A stretch of DNA of 9,603 nt from TH1177 sp042138015 (GTDB taxonomy: Archaea; Thermoproteota; Nitrososphaeria; Nitrososphaerales; Nitrososphaeraceae). A model generated the notes under the pieces. That model saw nothing but the letters and a program-made list of their open reading frames with translations. It was not told the origin of the DNA and did no database searches. Position numbers and translations under genes: made by a program. The first letter of the stretch is position 1. Every line of letters begins with the position of its first letter. Below are positions 1 to 6,356 of this stretch, in pieces. The stretch lies in assembly GCA_042138015.1 (NCBI GenBank), contig JBHIVA010000073.1:1-9603 (forward strand). The letters are read 5' to 3'.

Positions 1-72
1 CTGAAGTCTTTGTTGGTTCTGAAGTCTTTGTTGGTTCTGAAGTCTTTGTTGGTTCTGAAGTCTTTGTTGGTT
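1..72. repeat. Perfect 18-bp tandem repeat, four copies, inside the FKBP gene
   Basis: The unit CTGAAGTCTTTGTTGGTT occurs four times without a mismatch at 1-18, 19-36, 37-54 and 55-72, then diverges at 73 (CTGACTCTTTAG). On the minus strand each unit encodes EPTKTS in the tail of the FKBP. Because the array touches the window edge, the total copy number is unknown. The unit is a multiple of three, so copy changes would lengthen or shorten the tail without a frameshift. Identity at synonymous positions points to recent expansion (inference). Confidence 0.97.
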
Positions 73-778
73 CTGACTCTTTAGAATCTGCGGTTGATTG
101 TGAAAAATATGATTCTTGGAATATAATTTGTTTGAAAGATTTAATAAATTTGAAGATATCTGCAGATATTGCTCGTTTAAGTACCTGCAATCCTTCCAAC
201 AGAAAAATATCTTCAGGAATGTAAATTTCAAGATTTTCACCTTTTATTTCAAATTTTATATTTTCCTCACTTATTGGAAGACGTCTTTTTATTAAATTTA
301 CTACCTTGTCTTCATTTGTATCCAATTTCTTTACGATATTAACATTATATATTAGATTTCTACTTGCAAGTCTATGATTGTAATCTATCTGAACACGTCC
401 AGAGCCAATATATCGTACTATTCCAGCTCTTTCATCAATCTCTACAACATCACCCACCTTGATATCGGAAGCCTTATCACCTAATTTTCTTTGTGGAATC
501 ATTCTAACTTTATTGGGATCACGCTGGCCAAACCCTTTTTCTGGTGGAATATCTATATCCAGTTTATCACCAACATTCCCATTTGAGAGCACTTCATCAA
601 CACCTTTGAGGACCCAACCTTCTCCGATCGATACTAAACGAGGCTCATATTTTTTTACGGGATCGTATAAATTCGAGTCTTTAGCGTCGTCTTCTCGTGT
701 TGTTTCAAAAATCTCATTATTATCTTTTATTCTAGCAGTATAATCTAATAATATCAAAGATCCTTTTTCAAAAGGCAT
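1..778 (-). CDS. FKBP/SlyD-type peptidyl-prolyl cis-trans isomerase, 3' end cut by the window edge
   Basis: This reading frame is open from an ATG at 776-778 to the left edge (259 complete codons), so the C-terminus is missing. Family role: cytosolic prolyl isomerase and folding chaperone. Residues 1-90 read as an FKBP core (LDYTARIKDNNEIFETT at 11-27, IGEGWVLKGVDEVL at 51-64, PPEKGFGQRDPNKV at 78-91). An inserted-flap segment follows at about 92-140, ending in the SlyD-like IDYNHRLA (131-138). Residues about 155-222 match the extra C-terminal domain of long archaeal FKBPs (NLIKRRLP). After about residue 225 the protein becomes Ser/Glu/Pro/Thr/Lys-rich and enters perfect six-residue repeats (EPTKTS). 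No signal peptide or membrane segment is seen, so it is probably cytosolic. A TATA-like box lies 27 bp upstream of the ATG, and no in-frame start lies just upstream. The family call is firm; client proteins are unknown. Confidence 0.88.
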   Translation of the reverse strand, partial: MPFEKGSLILLDYTARIKDNNEIFETTREDDAKDSNLYDPVKKYEPRLVSIGEGWVLKGVDEVLSNGNVGDKLDIDIPPEKGFGQRDPNKVRMIPQRKLGDKASDIKVGDVVEIDERAGIVRYIGSGRVQIDYNHRLASRNLIYNVNIVKKLDTNEDKVVNLIKRRLPISEENIKFEIKGENLEIYIPEDIFLLEGLQVLKRAISADIFKFIKSFKQIIFQESYFSQSTADSKESEPTKTSEPTKTSEPTKTSEPTKTS

Positions 779-800
779 AAAAATCGCTGTTAATTTACCA

Positions 801-809
801 TATATTAAT
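801..809 (-). promoter_or_regulatory. Candidate TATA box for the FKBP gene
   Basis: On the minus strand the sequence ATTAATATA is centred about 27 bp upstream of the FKBP ATG, inside the 52-bp gap after the aminotransferase gene. That spacing would put transcription start at or next to the ATG, giving a leaderless mRNA. It suggests the FKBP can be transcribed separately from the aminotransferase. In AT-rich DNA such matches also arise by chance. Confidence 0.4.
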
Positions 810-830
810 CTTGAGAAAAGGATTAGAGAA

Positions 831-1973
831 TTATATGTCTTGAAGTTTTTCTTCTGCTACGTATAATGCTTCCTTATTTACTTCCATTCCAAGCATAGTC
901 ATAGAAGAATATATTGATGACATAGTCCTCATCACATGATATCTATTAACCTCTCCCATGCTTCCGATTCGAAATACCTTGCCTTTTAAACTTCCGAATC
1001 CACCTGCGATCAACACCTTAAACTTATCAGATAGCAAGGATCTGAATTTTTTATCATCCATACCTTTCAAATAGTTTAGAGCTATGACAACATTGCTTCT
1101 CGCATTTTCGTCAGCAAAAGGAGTTAGGCCTAAGGCGCTGAGACCAGAATAAAAAGCATCGGCACATTTCCTATGCCTATCTATCCTTTTGGTCATACCC
1201 TCTTCCAAAATAATATTTAATGCTTCGTCAAATGCATAATAAAGAGGTAGTGCTGGAGTAAATGGTGTTTCTGTATGTTCAGTATAATATCTAAAATACC
1301 TATTGAGATTCAAATATAATATCGGTGATGGGTTAGATTGCATGTATTTTTTAGTACGTTCATTTATCGATATAGGAGAGACACCTGGAGGTGCAGCTAG
1401 TCCCTTTTGGGAAGCAGTCACACACATATCTATATTCCATTTATCTACAGGTAGTTCATCTCCGCCTAAGATAGACACTGCATCAGCAATAAAAAACGAG
1501 CCGAATTTCCCACATAGGTCTCCAAGCTTGTCCATATATCTTATCGTAGTACCTGTTGATGTTTCATTGTACACTGCGTAAACTGCCTTAATATCTTTAT
1601 TTTCTTCCATTGCCTTTTCTATTTCTTCAATTGGAGGATTCTGGCCGAAAGATGCATTGATCCTTATAGCATTCCCTCCCCAACTGTCAATTAAATCAGC
1701 AAGACGTGTACTGAATTCGCCATTAACAGGAATTATAGCTTTATCACCTTTTTTAATTAGATTTACTACAGAAGATTCTACTGCACCAGTTCCTGATGTA
1801 GTAAGAAGAATGATGTCACTTGTAGTATCGAACACCTGCTGGGTCTTTTCAATAATTCCCTTATATAAGACACGAAAATCATCACTTCTATGATTTATAA
1901 TTGGAGCTAACATAGCATTCATAACACGATTTGGAACGTTAGTTGGACCAGGGAGCATGACTAAATATTCCAT
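831..1973 (-). CDS. Class V PLP-dependent aminotransferase (alanine/serine-glyoxylate type)
   Basis: A complete 380-residue protein of typical length for the alanine-glyoxylate / serine-pyruvate aminotransferase family. It carries the N-terminal signature LPGPTNVPNRV (7-17), the cofactor loop SGTGAVE (60-66), NETSTG (136-141), the PLP ring-nitrogen aspartate D164 in FIADAVSILGG, and the Schiff-base lysine K190 in TASQKGLAAPPG. The substrate-carboxylate arginine is probably R335 in FRIGSMG; relatives often have His where this protein has S338. Family members move an amino group from alanine, serine or aspartate to glyoxylate or pyruvate in the cytosol. The exact substrate pair cannot be read from sequence. 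The start at 1973 is preferred because the conserved block begins a few residues later; Met6 is the only close alternative. It faces away from the M24 peptidase gene and is followed after 52 bp by the FKBP gene in the same direction. Confidence 0.9.
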   Translation of the reverse strand: MEYLVMLPGPTNVPNRVMNAMLAPIINHRSDDFRVLYKGIIEKTQQVFDTTSDIILLTTSGTGAVESSVVNLIKKGDKAIIPVNGEFSTRLADLIDSWGGNAIRINASFGQNPPIEEIEKAMEENKDIKAVYAVYNETSTGTTIRYMDKLGDLCGKFGSFFIADAVSILGGDELPVDKWNIDMCVTASQKGLAAPPGVSPISINERTKKYMQSNPSPILYLNLNRYFRYYTEHTETPFTPALPLYYAFDEALNIILEEGMTKRIDRHRKCADAFYSGLSALGLTPFADENARSNVVIALNYLKGMDDKKFRSLLSDKFKVLIAGGFGSLKGKVFRIGSMGEVNRYHVMRTMSSIYSSMTMLGMEVNKEALYVAEEKLQDI

Positions 1974-2008
1974 AATTTTTCAATTACTGTCTGTTTAACT
2001 CATATTTT

Positions 2009-2022
2009 AATATATATTTAAA
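2009..2022 (-). promoter_or_regulatory. Candidate TATA box for the aminotransferase gene
   Basis: On the minus strand an AT run reading roughly TTTAAATATATATT is centred about 42 bp upstream of the start codon. With the usual archaeal 25-27 bp spacing, transcription would begin near 1988, giving a leader of about 15 nt. The surrounding sequence is also very AT-rich, which limits certainty. Confidence 0.35.
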
Positions 2023-2040
2023 TAGATAATAAAAAATTGA

Positions 2041-2092
2041 AAGTTTCAACTCTTAAATTTAACTCTGTGTATATTATAAGTTTCAAATCTTA
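2041..2092. repeat. Imperfect 15-bp direct repeat pair
   Basis: AAGTTTCAACTCTTA at 2041-2055 and AAGTTTCAAATCTTA at 2078-2092 differ at one position, with starts 37 bp apart. The pair lies just upstream of the aminotransferase TATA candidate. It could be a paired regulator site or an old local duplication. Confidence 0.6.
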
Positions 2093-2133
2093 TTACAAAG
2101 ATATGAAAGATGTATGTAATGCATATTCGGATG

Positions 2134-2162
2134 TAAATTCCACACTACGAGGATAAATTCCA
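2134..2162. repeat. 9-bp direct repeat at a 20-bp step
   Basis: TAAATTCCA occurs at 2134-2142 and again at 2154-2162. Starts are exactly 20 bp apart, close to two helical turns, so both copies would lie on roughly the same face of the DNA. The left arm of the inverted repeat (2145-2152) sits between them. Confidence 0.5.
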
Positions 2163-2208
2163 AAGTATTAAAGGATATGATAAATTGATCATTTAAAGTA
2201 CCTCGTAG
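2145..2208. repeat. 8-bp perfect inverted repeat with a 48-bp spacer
   Basis: CTACGAGG at 2145-2152 is the exact reverse complement of CCTCGTAG at 2201-2208. The arms stand out because they are GC-richer than their surroundings. Pairing does not extend on either side. They could be a stem closing a structured RNA or two half-sites for a DNA-binding protein. Confidence 0.5.
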
Positions 2209-2320
2209 ATGAATTAATTCTGTAAATATATTATATTTTTAACTTTTATACTAAGTTATGAATATTTCCTAAAAAAAGATAATATTGATAGACTCCGAAA
2301 AATCAAAGATAACTAAATAT

Positions 2321-2330
2321 GATATAAAAT
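2321..2330 (+). promoter_or_regulatory. Candidate TATA box for the M24 peptidase gene
   Basis: GATATAAAAT is centred about 28 bp upstream of the ATG at 2354, so the predicted transcription start falls at or just before the start codon. This implies a leaderless or nearly leaderless mRNA, in line with the absence of any Shine-Dalgarno-like sequence before the ATG. Confidence 0.5.
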
Positions 2331-2353
2331 TTTACTAATATCTATTCAAGAAT

Positions 2354-3445
2354 ATGTTCATTAATCGCAAAAAAAAAATACTCGAAAGCATATCAAAGTT
2401 TCGATGTAGTAACTTACTTGTCTTTAAACCAGAAAATATATATTATTTGACTGGCTTTTGGGGAGAAGGAGTAGTATTAATCAACGAAAATAATACTAAG
2501 CTATTTTCCCCCAAGCTAGAATATGTCAGAGCCTTAAGAAATTCTAAAAATTGTGAAGTAATTCAAACCGAAAGAGGAAAAGATATTTTAAATTTAATTA
2601 GTTCAAACTTAAATGAAAATTTTTCGTTAACAGATTGTGATGATAATAATATGTTGGAATTTCTTACACATATAGTAGGTAAAAGGAAAATTATCGTTAA
2701 TAATGAAGTATTTTTTAAAAGTAGAATAATTAAAGATAAAACTGAAATACAAAATATCTGCAACGCTGCTAAAATAATAGATTTCCTATTCCAAATCTGT
2801 ATGGAAGAAATAAAGATCGGGCTTTCTGAAAGAGAGTTACATTCAAGATTAGTATATGAAGCTTTTAAAAAGAAGGCTACGTTGCCTTTTTACAGATCTG
2901 CTCTTTTCCCTTTTATCATAGCAAGTGGTCCAAATGGGGCATTACCCCATTCAGATATTTCTGATAGAAGATTTAAGAATGGTGATTTGATCGTAGTGGA
3001 TATTACTCTGAGATATAGAGGATATATTGCAGATGCAACAAGGACTTTTGGCTTAGGTAATATTAATACTGAGATGAAACATGTGTATGATATTGTAAGA
3101 AAATCACAGGATTTAGGACTCAAAAAAGCTGGTACACTACCTAAGACTGGAGAAATAGATCAAGTTTGTAGGGATTTTATTTCAGAGAATGGTTATTCAA
3201 ATAAGTTTAATCATTCCACTGGACATGGCATTGGTTTAGAAGTTCATGAACCTCCATGGATTCGTAAAAATAATGCTGAAAAAATAGAAAATCACATGAC
3301 CATAACTATAGAACCTGGACTTTATTTCAAATCAAAGTTTGGTGTAAGGATAGAAGATACCATTATAATTGAGAACAACTCCATGCAAGGAATAAATCTA
3401 GCTACCAAGTTTACTAAAGACCTGATAATCCTAGGAAAAAATTAA
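2354..3445 (+). CDS. M24 family metallopeptidase (Xaa-Pro aminopeptidase/dipeptidase type)
   Basis: A complete 363-residue protein with the two-domain layout of Xaa-Pro peptidases. Residues 1 to about 125 form the creatinase-like N-terminal domain (KPENIYYLTGFWGEG at 25-39). The pita-bread catalytic domain fills about 130-363. All five expected dinuclear metal ligands are present: D216 (VVDITL), D227 (IADATRTF), H291 (STGHGIGLEVHEPP), E320 (TIEPGLYF) and E334 (GVRIEDT). H199 in PHSD is the usual substrate-side histidine. It should release the N-terminal residue before proline, or split X-Pro dipeptides, in the cytosol; no signal peptide is seen. Sequence alone does not separate aminopeptidase from dipeptidase. 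It stands alone on the plus strand, and its stop codon overlaps that of the convergent coaBC gene by 4 bp. Confidence 0.92.
   Translation: MFINRKKKILESISKFRCSNLLVFKPENIYYLTGFWGEGVVLINENNTKLFSPKLEYVRALRNSKNCEVIQTERGKDILNLISSNLNENFSLTDCDDNNMLEFLTHIVGKRKIIVNNEVFFKSRIIKDKTEIQNICNAAKIIDFLFQICMEEIKIGLSERELHSRLVYEAFKKKATLPFYRSALFPFIIASGPNGALPHSDISDRRFKNGDLIVVDITLRYRGYIADATRTFGLGNINTEMKHVYDIVRKSQDLGLKKAGTLPKTGEIDQVCRDFISENGYSNKFNHSTGHGIGLEVHEPPWIRKNNAEKIENHMTITIEPGLYFKSKFGVRIEDTIIIENNSMQGINLATKFTKDLIILGKN
3436..3441 (-). terminator. Candidate oligo-T terminator of the CoA operon
   Basis: On the minus strand a run of six T follows the coaBC stop codon directly. Archaeal RNA polymerase can terminate at short T runs without a hairpin. 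The run lies inside the 3' end of the convergent peptidase gene. One T run alone is modest evidence. Confidence 0.3.
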
Positions 3446-4728
3446 ATGCCCTTATCTTGAACATTGTTTACATAAGAAGATATTACCTTTAACAATTGTT
3501 TTGCTATAATTTCCTTACGATCTAACTCTAAATGAATAACGGCCTTATTTGAAGATATTATGAAAACTTCGTTAAAATCAGAGCCAATATTACTATTTTT
3601 TCTTCCGACGTCATTTGCAACTATAATATCACTATTTGAATCTTTTAATTTTTCAGTTGCTTTGGAAATGAGGAACGAATCAGAAACATTATGATATGCT
3701 GTAAAGCCAACAAGAAAAATATTCTTGTTTATCATTTTTACATTTCTTATAATTTTTTTAGTAGGGATTAAATCTAGAGTTAAAGTCTTAATATGTCTAC
3801 TACTTATCTTCTTTTTTTTAACTTGTTTCGTTTTAAAGTCGGTAACTGCAGCTGCCATTATAGCGATATCATATTTATCTGAAGATAGTTCTGAAAAAAC
3901 CTGGTTATACATTTCCTCTGATGTAGATACTTTAACATATCGCAAGTTTTTATTTGGAACGTGATTAAAAATAGAATTTCCTGATATGTGGAGTACTTGT
4001 GCCCCAAGATTCAAAGCCTCTTTAACTAGGGCTTGTCCCATTTTCCCAGAACTCAAATTTGAAATTACTCTGATTGGATCGATGTGTTCTATCGTACTTC
4101 CTGATGTGATGAGAATTTTCTTGTTCAATAAAATTTTTTTATCTGGATTTGAAAAAAAATCTAAAATATCAGCCAATGTTTTTTCGGGTGTAGCAATTTT
4201 TGCCTTTCCTTCGATGATAGACGGTTCTATCACAGATACTCCTATTTTTTTGATTTTATTCAAATTTGATAGAACAAATTCATTCTGATATATTGATTCA
4301 TGCATTGCTGGAGCTATGAATATAGGGATTTTGGAACCAAATGATACCGTGAGGATTGATGTTATAGGAGTATCGTCTATCCCACAAGCAAACTTACTTA
4401 AGGTATTTGCGGTACATGGGTATACCACAATTAAATCAGACATATTAAAATCTCCTAAGGCAATATGTTCCATATTCGCAGTTAATTTATCAATTACATT
4501 ATTTCCTGTTGCCCATTTTAAAAAATTAGGATTAAGTAGCAAAGTTGCTGATTCAGAAATTACAGGAATTACATTTGCTCCATGTCTCATTAGAAGTCTC
4601 GCGAGATCTATAGATTTATAAGCAGCAACACTTCCAGTTACGCATAATACTATTTGTTTTCCTTCTAATTCGTTTCCTAGCGTACCTGTGATATCTTTAG
4701 ATGAATGTATACCTCGTATTCTTTTCAA
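3442..4728 (-). CDS. coaBC: Bifunctional phosphopantothenoylcysteine decarboxylase / phosphopantothenate-cysteine ligase (CoaBC, Dfp)
   Basis: A complete 428-residue protein that joins cysteine to 4'-phosphopantothenate and decarboxylates the product to 4'-phosphopantetheine. The FMN-dependent CoaC domain spans about 22-192: LCVTGSVAAYKS (28-39), catalytic His H88 in NMEHIAL, TANTLSKFACGIDDTP (106-121) and PAMH (140-143). The bacterial flap sequence with its catalytic Cys (ACGxxGxGR) is not evident; the corresponding stretch reads EGKAKIATPE (173-182). The CoaB domain spans about 200-425: ITSGSTIEHIDPIRVISN (207-224), SSGKMG (226-231), AAAVTDF (292-298), a lysine cluster KKKK (304-307), and ANDV (371-374). 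The start codon is TTG at 4726-4728: no ATG or GTG occurs in frame between the preceding stop and the fold, and the next Met is residue 47. It lies 10 nt after panB and is the last gene of the operon. Confidence 0.93.
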   Translation of the reverse strand: MKRIRGIHSSKDITGTLGNELEGKQIVLCVTGSVAAYKSIDLARLLMRHGANVIPVISESATLLLNPNFLKWATGNNVIDKLTANMEHIALGDFNMSDLIVVYPCTANTLSKFACGIDDTPITSILTVSFGSKIPIFIAPAMHESIYQNEFVLSNLNKIKKIGVSVIEPSIIEGKAKIATPEKTLADILDFFSNPDKKILLNKKILITSGSTIEHIDPIRVISNLSSGKMGQALVKEALNLGAQVLHISGNSIFNHVPNKNLRYVKVSTSEEMYNQVFSELSSDKYDIAIMAAAVTDFKTKQVKKKKISSRHIKTLTLDLIPTKKIIRNVKMINKNIFLVGFTAYHNVSDSFLISKATEKLKDSNSDIIVANDVGRKNSNIGSDFNEVFIISSNKAVIHLELDRKEIIAKQLLKVISSYVNNVQDKGI

Positions 4729-4738
4729 AGTATAATAT

Positions 4739-5617
4739 TTACTCTTTTTCTTTTATTAACTTATTATATTCATCCTTATCCATGTAAAATGTATGCTTTT
4801 CTTCAGGAAAAATTTCTGTTTTAACCTCTCTAATATAATTCTGAGTTGCTTTGAGGATATGATCAGAAATATTAGCATAATTCTTCACAAATCTAGGTTT
4901 AATATCACCATATAGATTCAGTATATCATGTAGTACAAGTACCTGACCATCGCAATATGGGCCGGAACCGATCCCTATCGTTGGAATTTTTATTTTTTCT
5001 GTAATTATCTTAGATACTTCCGCTGTAACCATTTCAAGAACTATACCGAATACTCCAGCTTTTTCTAATTCAATTGCATCAGAGATAAGATCTAAAGCAG
5101 CTCTTGATGTATTGCCTTGAATTTTATATCCAGTCCAAAATTTTGCTGTCTGGGGCTTCAGTCCTATATGCCCTAATACGGGAATTCCATTATCAACTAT
5201 ACATTTTATCCTACTTAGCATTTCAATACCACCTTCTAACTTAACTGCGTCACATCCTGCCTTGATAAACCTTATCGCATTTTTTATCGCACTTTTAGAA
5301 TCTGTTTGATAGGATCCAAGCGGCATGTCTGAAACAATCAATCCTCTTTTTGTACCACGTGCTACAGCTTTAGTAAACATTAGCATTTCTTCCATTCCTA
5401 CTGGTATAGTAGATTCATATCCAAGCATAACCATCCCCCCACTATCTCCAACTAATAGCAAATCAATACCTGCAAAATCACAAATTTTTGAACTCCAATA
5501 ATCGTAAGATGTAACCGCAGAAATTTTATCCTTTTCTTTCATTAATATAATATCATTAATCGTTAATTTTTTTGGGGTATTTTCAATATCTTTATTTTTC
5601 ATGTTGTTTAATAACAT
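4739..5617 (-). CDS. panB: 3-methyl-2-oxobutanoate hydroxymethyltransferase (ketopantoate hydroxymethyltransferase, PanB)
   Basis: A complete 292-residue protein. It transfers a hydroxymethyl group from methylene-folate (or the archaeal methylene-tetrahydromethanopterin equivalent) to 2-oxoisovalerate, giving ketopantoate. Landmarks of the TIM-barrel fold are VTSYDYWSSK (35-44), VGDSGGMVMLGYEST (56-70) with metal ligand D58, SDMPLGSYQ (96-104) with D97, KLEGG (126-130) with E128, GHIGLKPQ (149-156), the probable catalytic base E195 in LEMV, and GIGSG (215-219). The spacing of these acids closely follows E. coli PanB. It is slightly longer than bacterial PanB at both ends. Two starts are possible: ATG at 5617, with a GGGG stretch just upstream, and Met6 at 5602. 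Either overlaps the end of the upstream synthetase gene (26 or 11 bp), suggesting translational coupling. It is third of four in the CoA operon. Confidence 0.95.
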   Translation of the reverse strand: MLLNNMKNKDIENTPKKLTINDIILMKEKDKISAVTSYDYWSSKICDFAGIDLLLVGDSGGMVMLGYESTIPVGMEEMLMFTKAVARGTKRGLIVSDMPLGSYQTDSKSAIKNAIRFIKAGCDAVKLEGGIEMLSRIKCIVDNGIPVLGHIGLKPQTAKFWTGYKIQGNTSRAALDLISDAIELEKAGVFGIVLEMVTAEVSKIITEKIKIPTIGIGSGPYCDGQVLVLHDILNLYGDIKPRFVKNYANISDHILKATQNYIREVKTEIFPEEKHTFYMDKDEYNKLIKEKE

Positions 5618-6356
5618 TTCCCCGTATTATTTTTATAGACTCGTCTAGATTATATTGATTGTCATATTTTTCGAGAAATTTTTTAAGGAAGTTCTTTCCT
5701 TTAGGTCCTAGATCTTTTGTAACTTCTACTAATTTGGGCATTGCTCTGACAATGTTATCAATAATACTTATAGTACTTGATTGTGAGGTTCTCGAGAGTG
5801 GATTCAAATCTATTGTAATTACTTTTTTTCCCATGTTTATCAAAGCGTTTGTTCTATCTCCGTCTTCCAGAGGTACTAAGACCACGTCAGCTTTGAAGAT
5901 CCCTTTTGGATCAACATGTCTTCTAGAACTCGTTAATTCCGGGATATCGATCTTTTTGTTATCTATCCCTAGAACAATTTTAGCTCCATGTTCTTTTAAT
6001 TTTTGTGAAATTAGTTGTTCTCTTTCTTTACTGGTATAAAATAAATTTACTTCTAGATGAGAGTTAGTGTAGTTAGCTAATTCTACTAATTGTTTAGCAC
6101 ATAATGCAGCTGAGTTTCCATTAACAGAAATAACAGGATTATTAGCTAACAAAAGTAAAGATGATGCTGCCTTAATGGCATTTGATGCATGAATTGATGT
6201 ACATTCTCCTAGGAGATAATCGAATGCTTCTCCTCTACCATGAGCAAGCAATCCTTCGGGTACAACTAATCCGGATCGAAATTCTTTCACAAGTAAGTCT
6301 CGAATGAAAAGTGATTGGGCTCTAGGATGATTGGAAGGGATATGATTATCGATCAT
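5592..6356 (-). CDS. 4-phosphopantoate--beta-alanine ligase (archaeal phosphopantothenate synthetase)
   Basis: A complete 254-residue protein of the archaeal phosphopantothenate synthetase family (formerly DUF137), known from Thermococcus kodakarensis. It condenses 4-phosphopantoate with beta-alanine, using ATP, to give 4'-phosphopantothenate. Conserved family blocks are HPRAQSLFIRD (10-20), VPEGLLAHGRGEAFDYLLGE (32-51), ISVNGNSAAL (76-85), VPLEDGDRTNAL (161-172) and IDLNPLSRT (182-190). With the adjacent kinase it replaces the bacterial order of PanC then CoaA. The ATG at 6354-6356 overlaps the end of the pantoate kinase gene by 11 bp, and its own 3' end overlaps panB, which supports a single transcript and coupled translation. 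No Shine-Dalgarno site is seen before the start. It is cytosolic by its soluble character. Confidence 0.95.
   Translation of the reverse strand: MIDNHIPSNHPRAQSLFIRDLLVKEFRSGLVVPEGLLAHGRGEAFDYLLGECTSIHASNAIKAASSLLLLANNPVISVNGNSAALCAKQLVELANYTNSHLEVNLFYTSKEREQLISQKLKEHGAKIVLGIDNKKIDIPELTSSRRHVDPKGIFKADVVLVPLEDGDRTNALINMGKKVITIDLNPLSRTSQSSTISIIDNIVRAMPKLVEVTKDLGPKGKNFLKKFLEKYDNQYNLDESIKIIRGNVIKQHEK

Larger units (their letters stand above)
1974..2353. other. 380-bp divergent intergenic region between the aminotransferase and peptidase genes
   Basis: No plausible gene is seen on either strand. The stretch must hold the promoters of both flanking genes and contains three short repeat structures, listed separately: a 15-bp imperfect direct repeat, a 9-bp direct repeat at a 20-bp step, and an 8-bp perfect inverted repeat 48 bp apart. 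The cluster at 2134-2208 lies well upstream of both TATA candidates, where archaeal activators could bind, but function is unproven. Confidence 0.7.

Noticed and set aside
1..72. The 18-bp repeat array as a CRISPR
   Set aside because: Units are directly adjacent with no spacers and are in frame with a coding sequence.
459..743. A 94-codon plus-strand frame opposite the FKBP gene
   Set aside because: The minus strand encodes a recognisable FKBP across the whole stretch, so this frame is a shadow.
1303..1893. Plus-strand open frames opposite the aminotransferase gene
   Set aside because: They are antisense to a gene with clear PLP-enzyme motifs and show no family features of their own.
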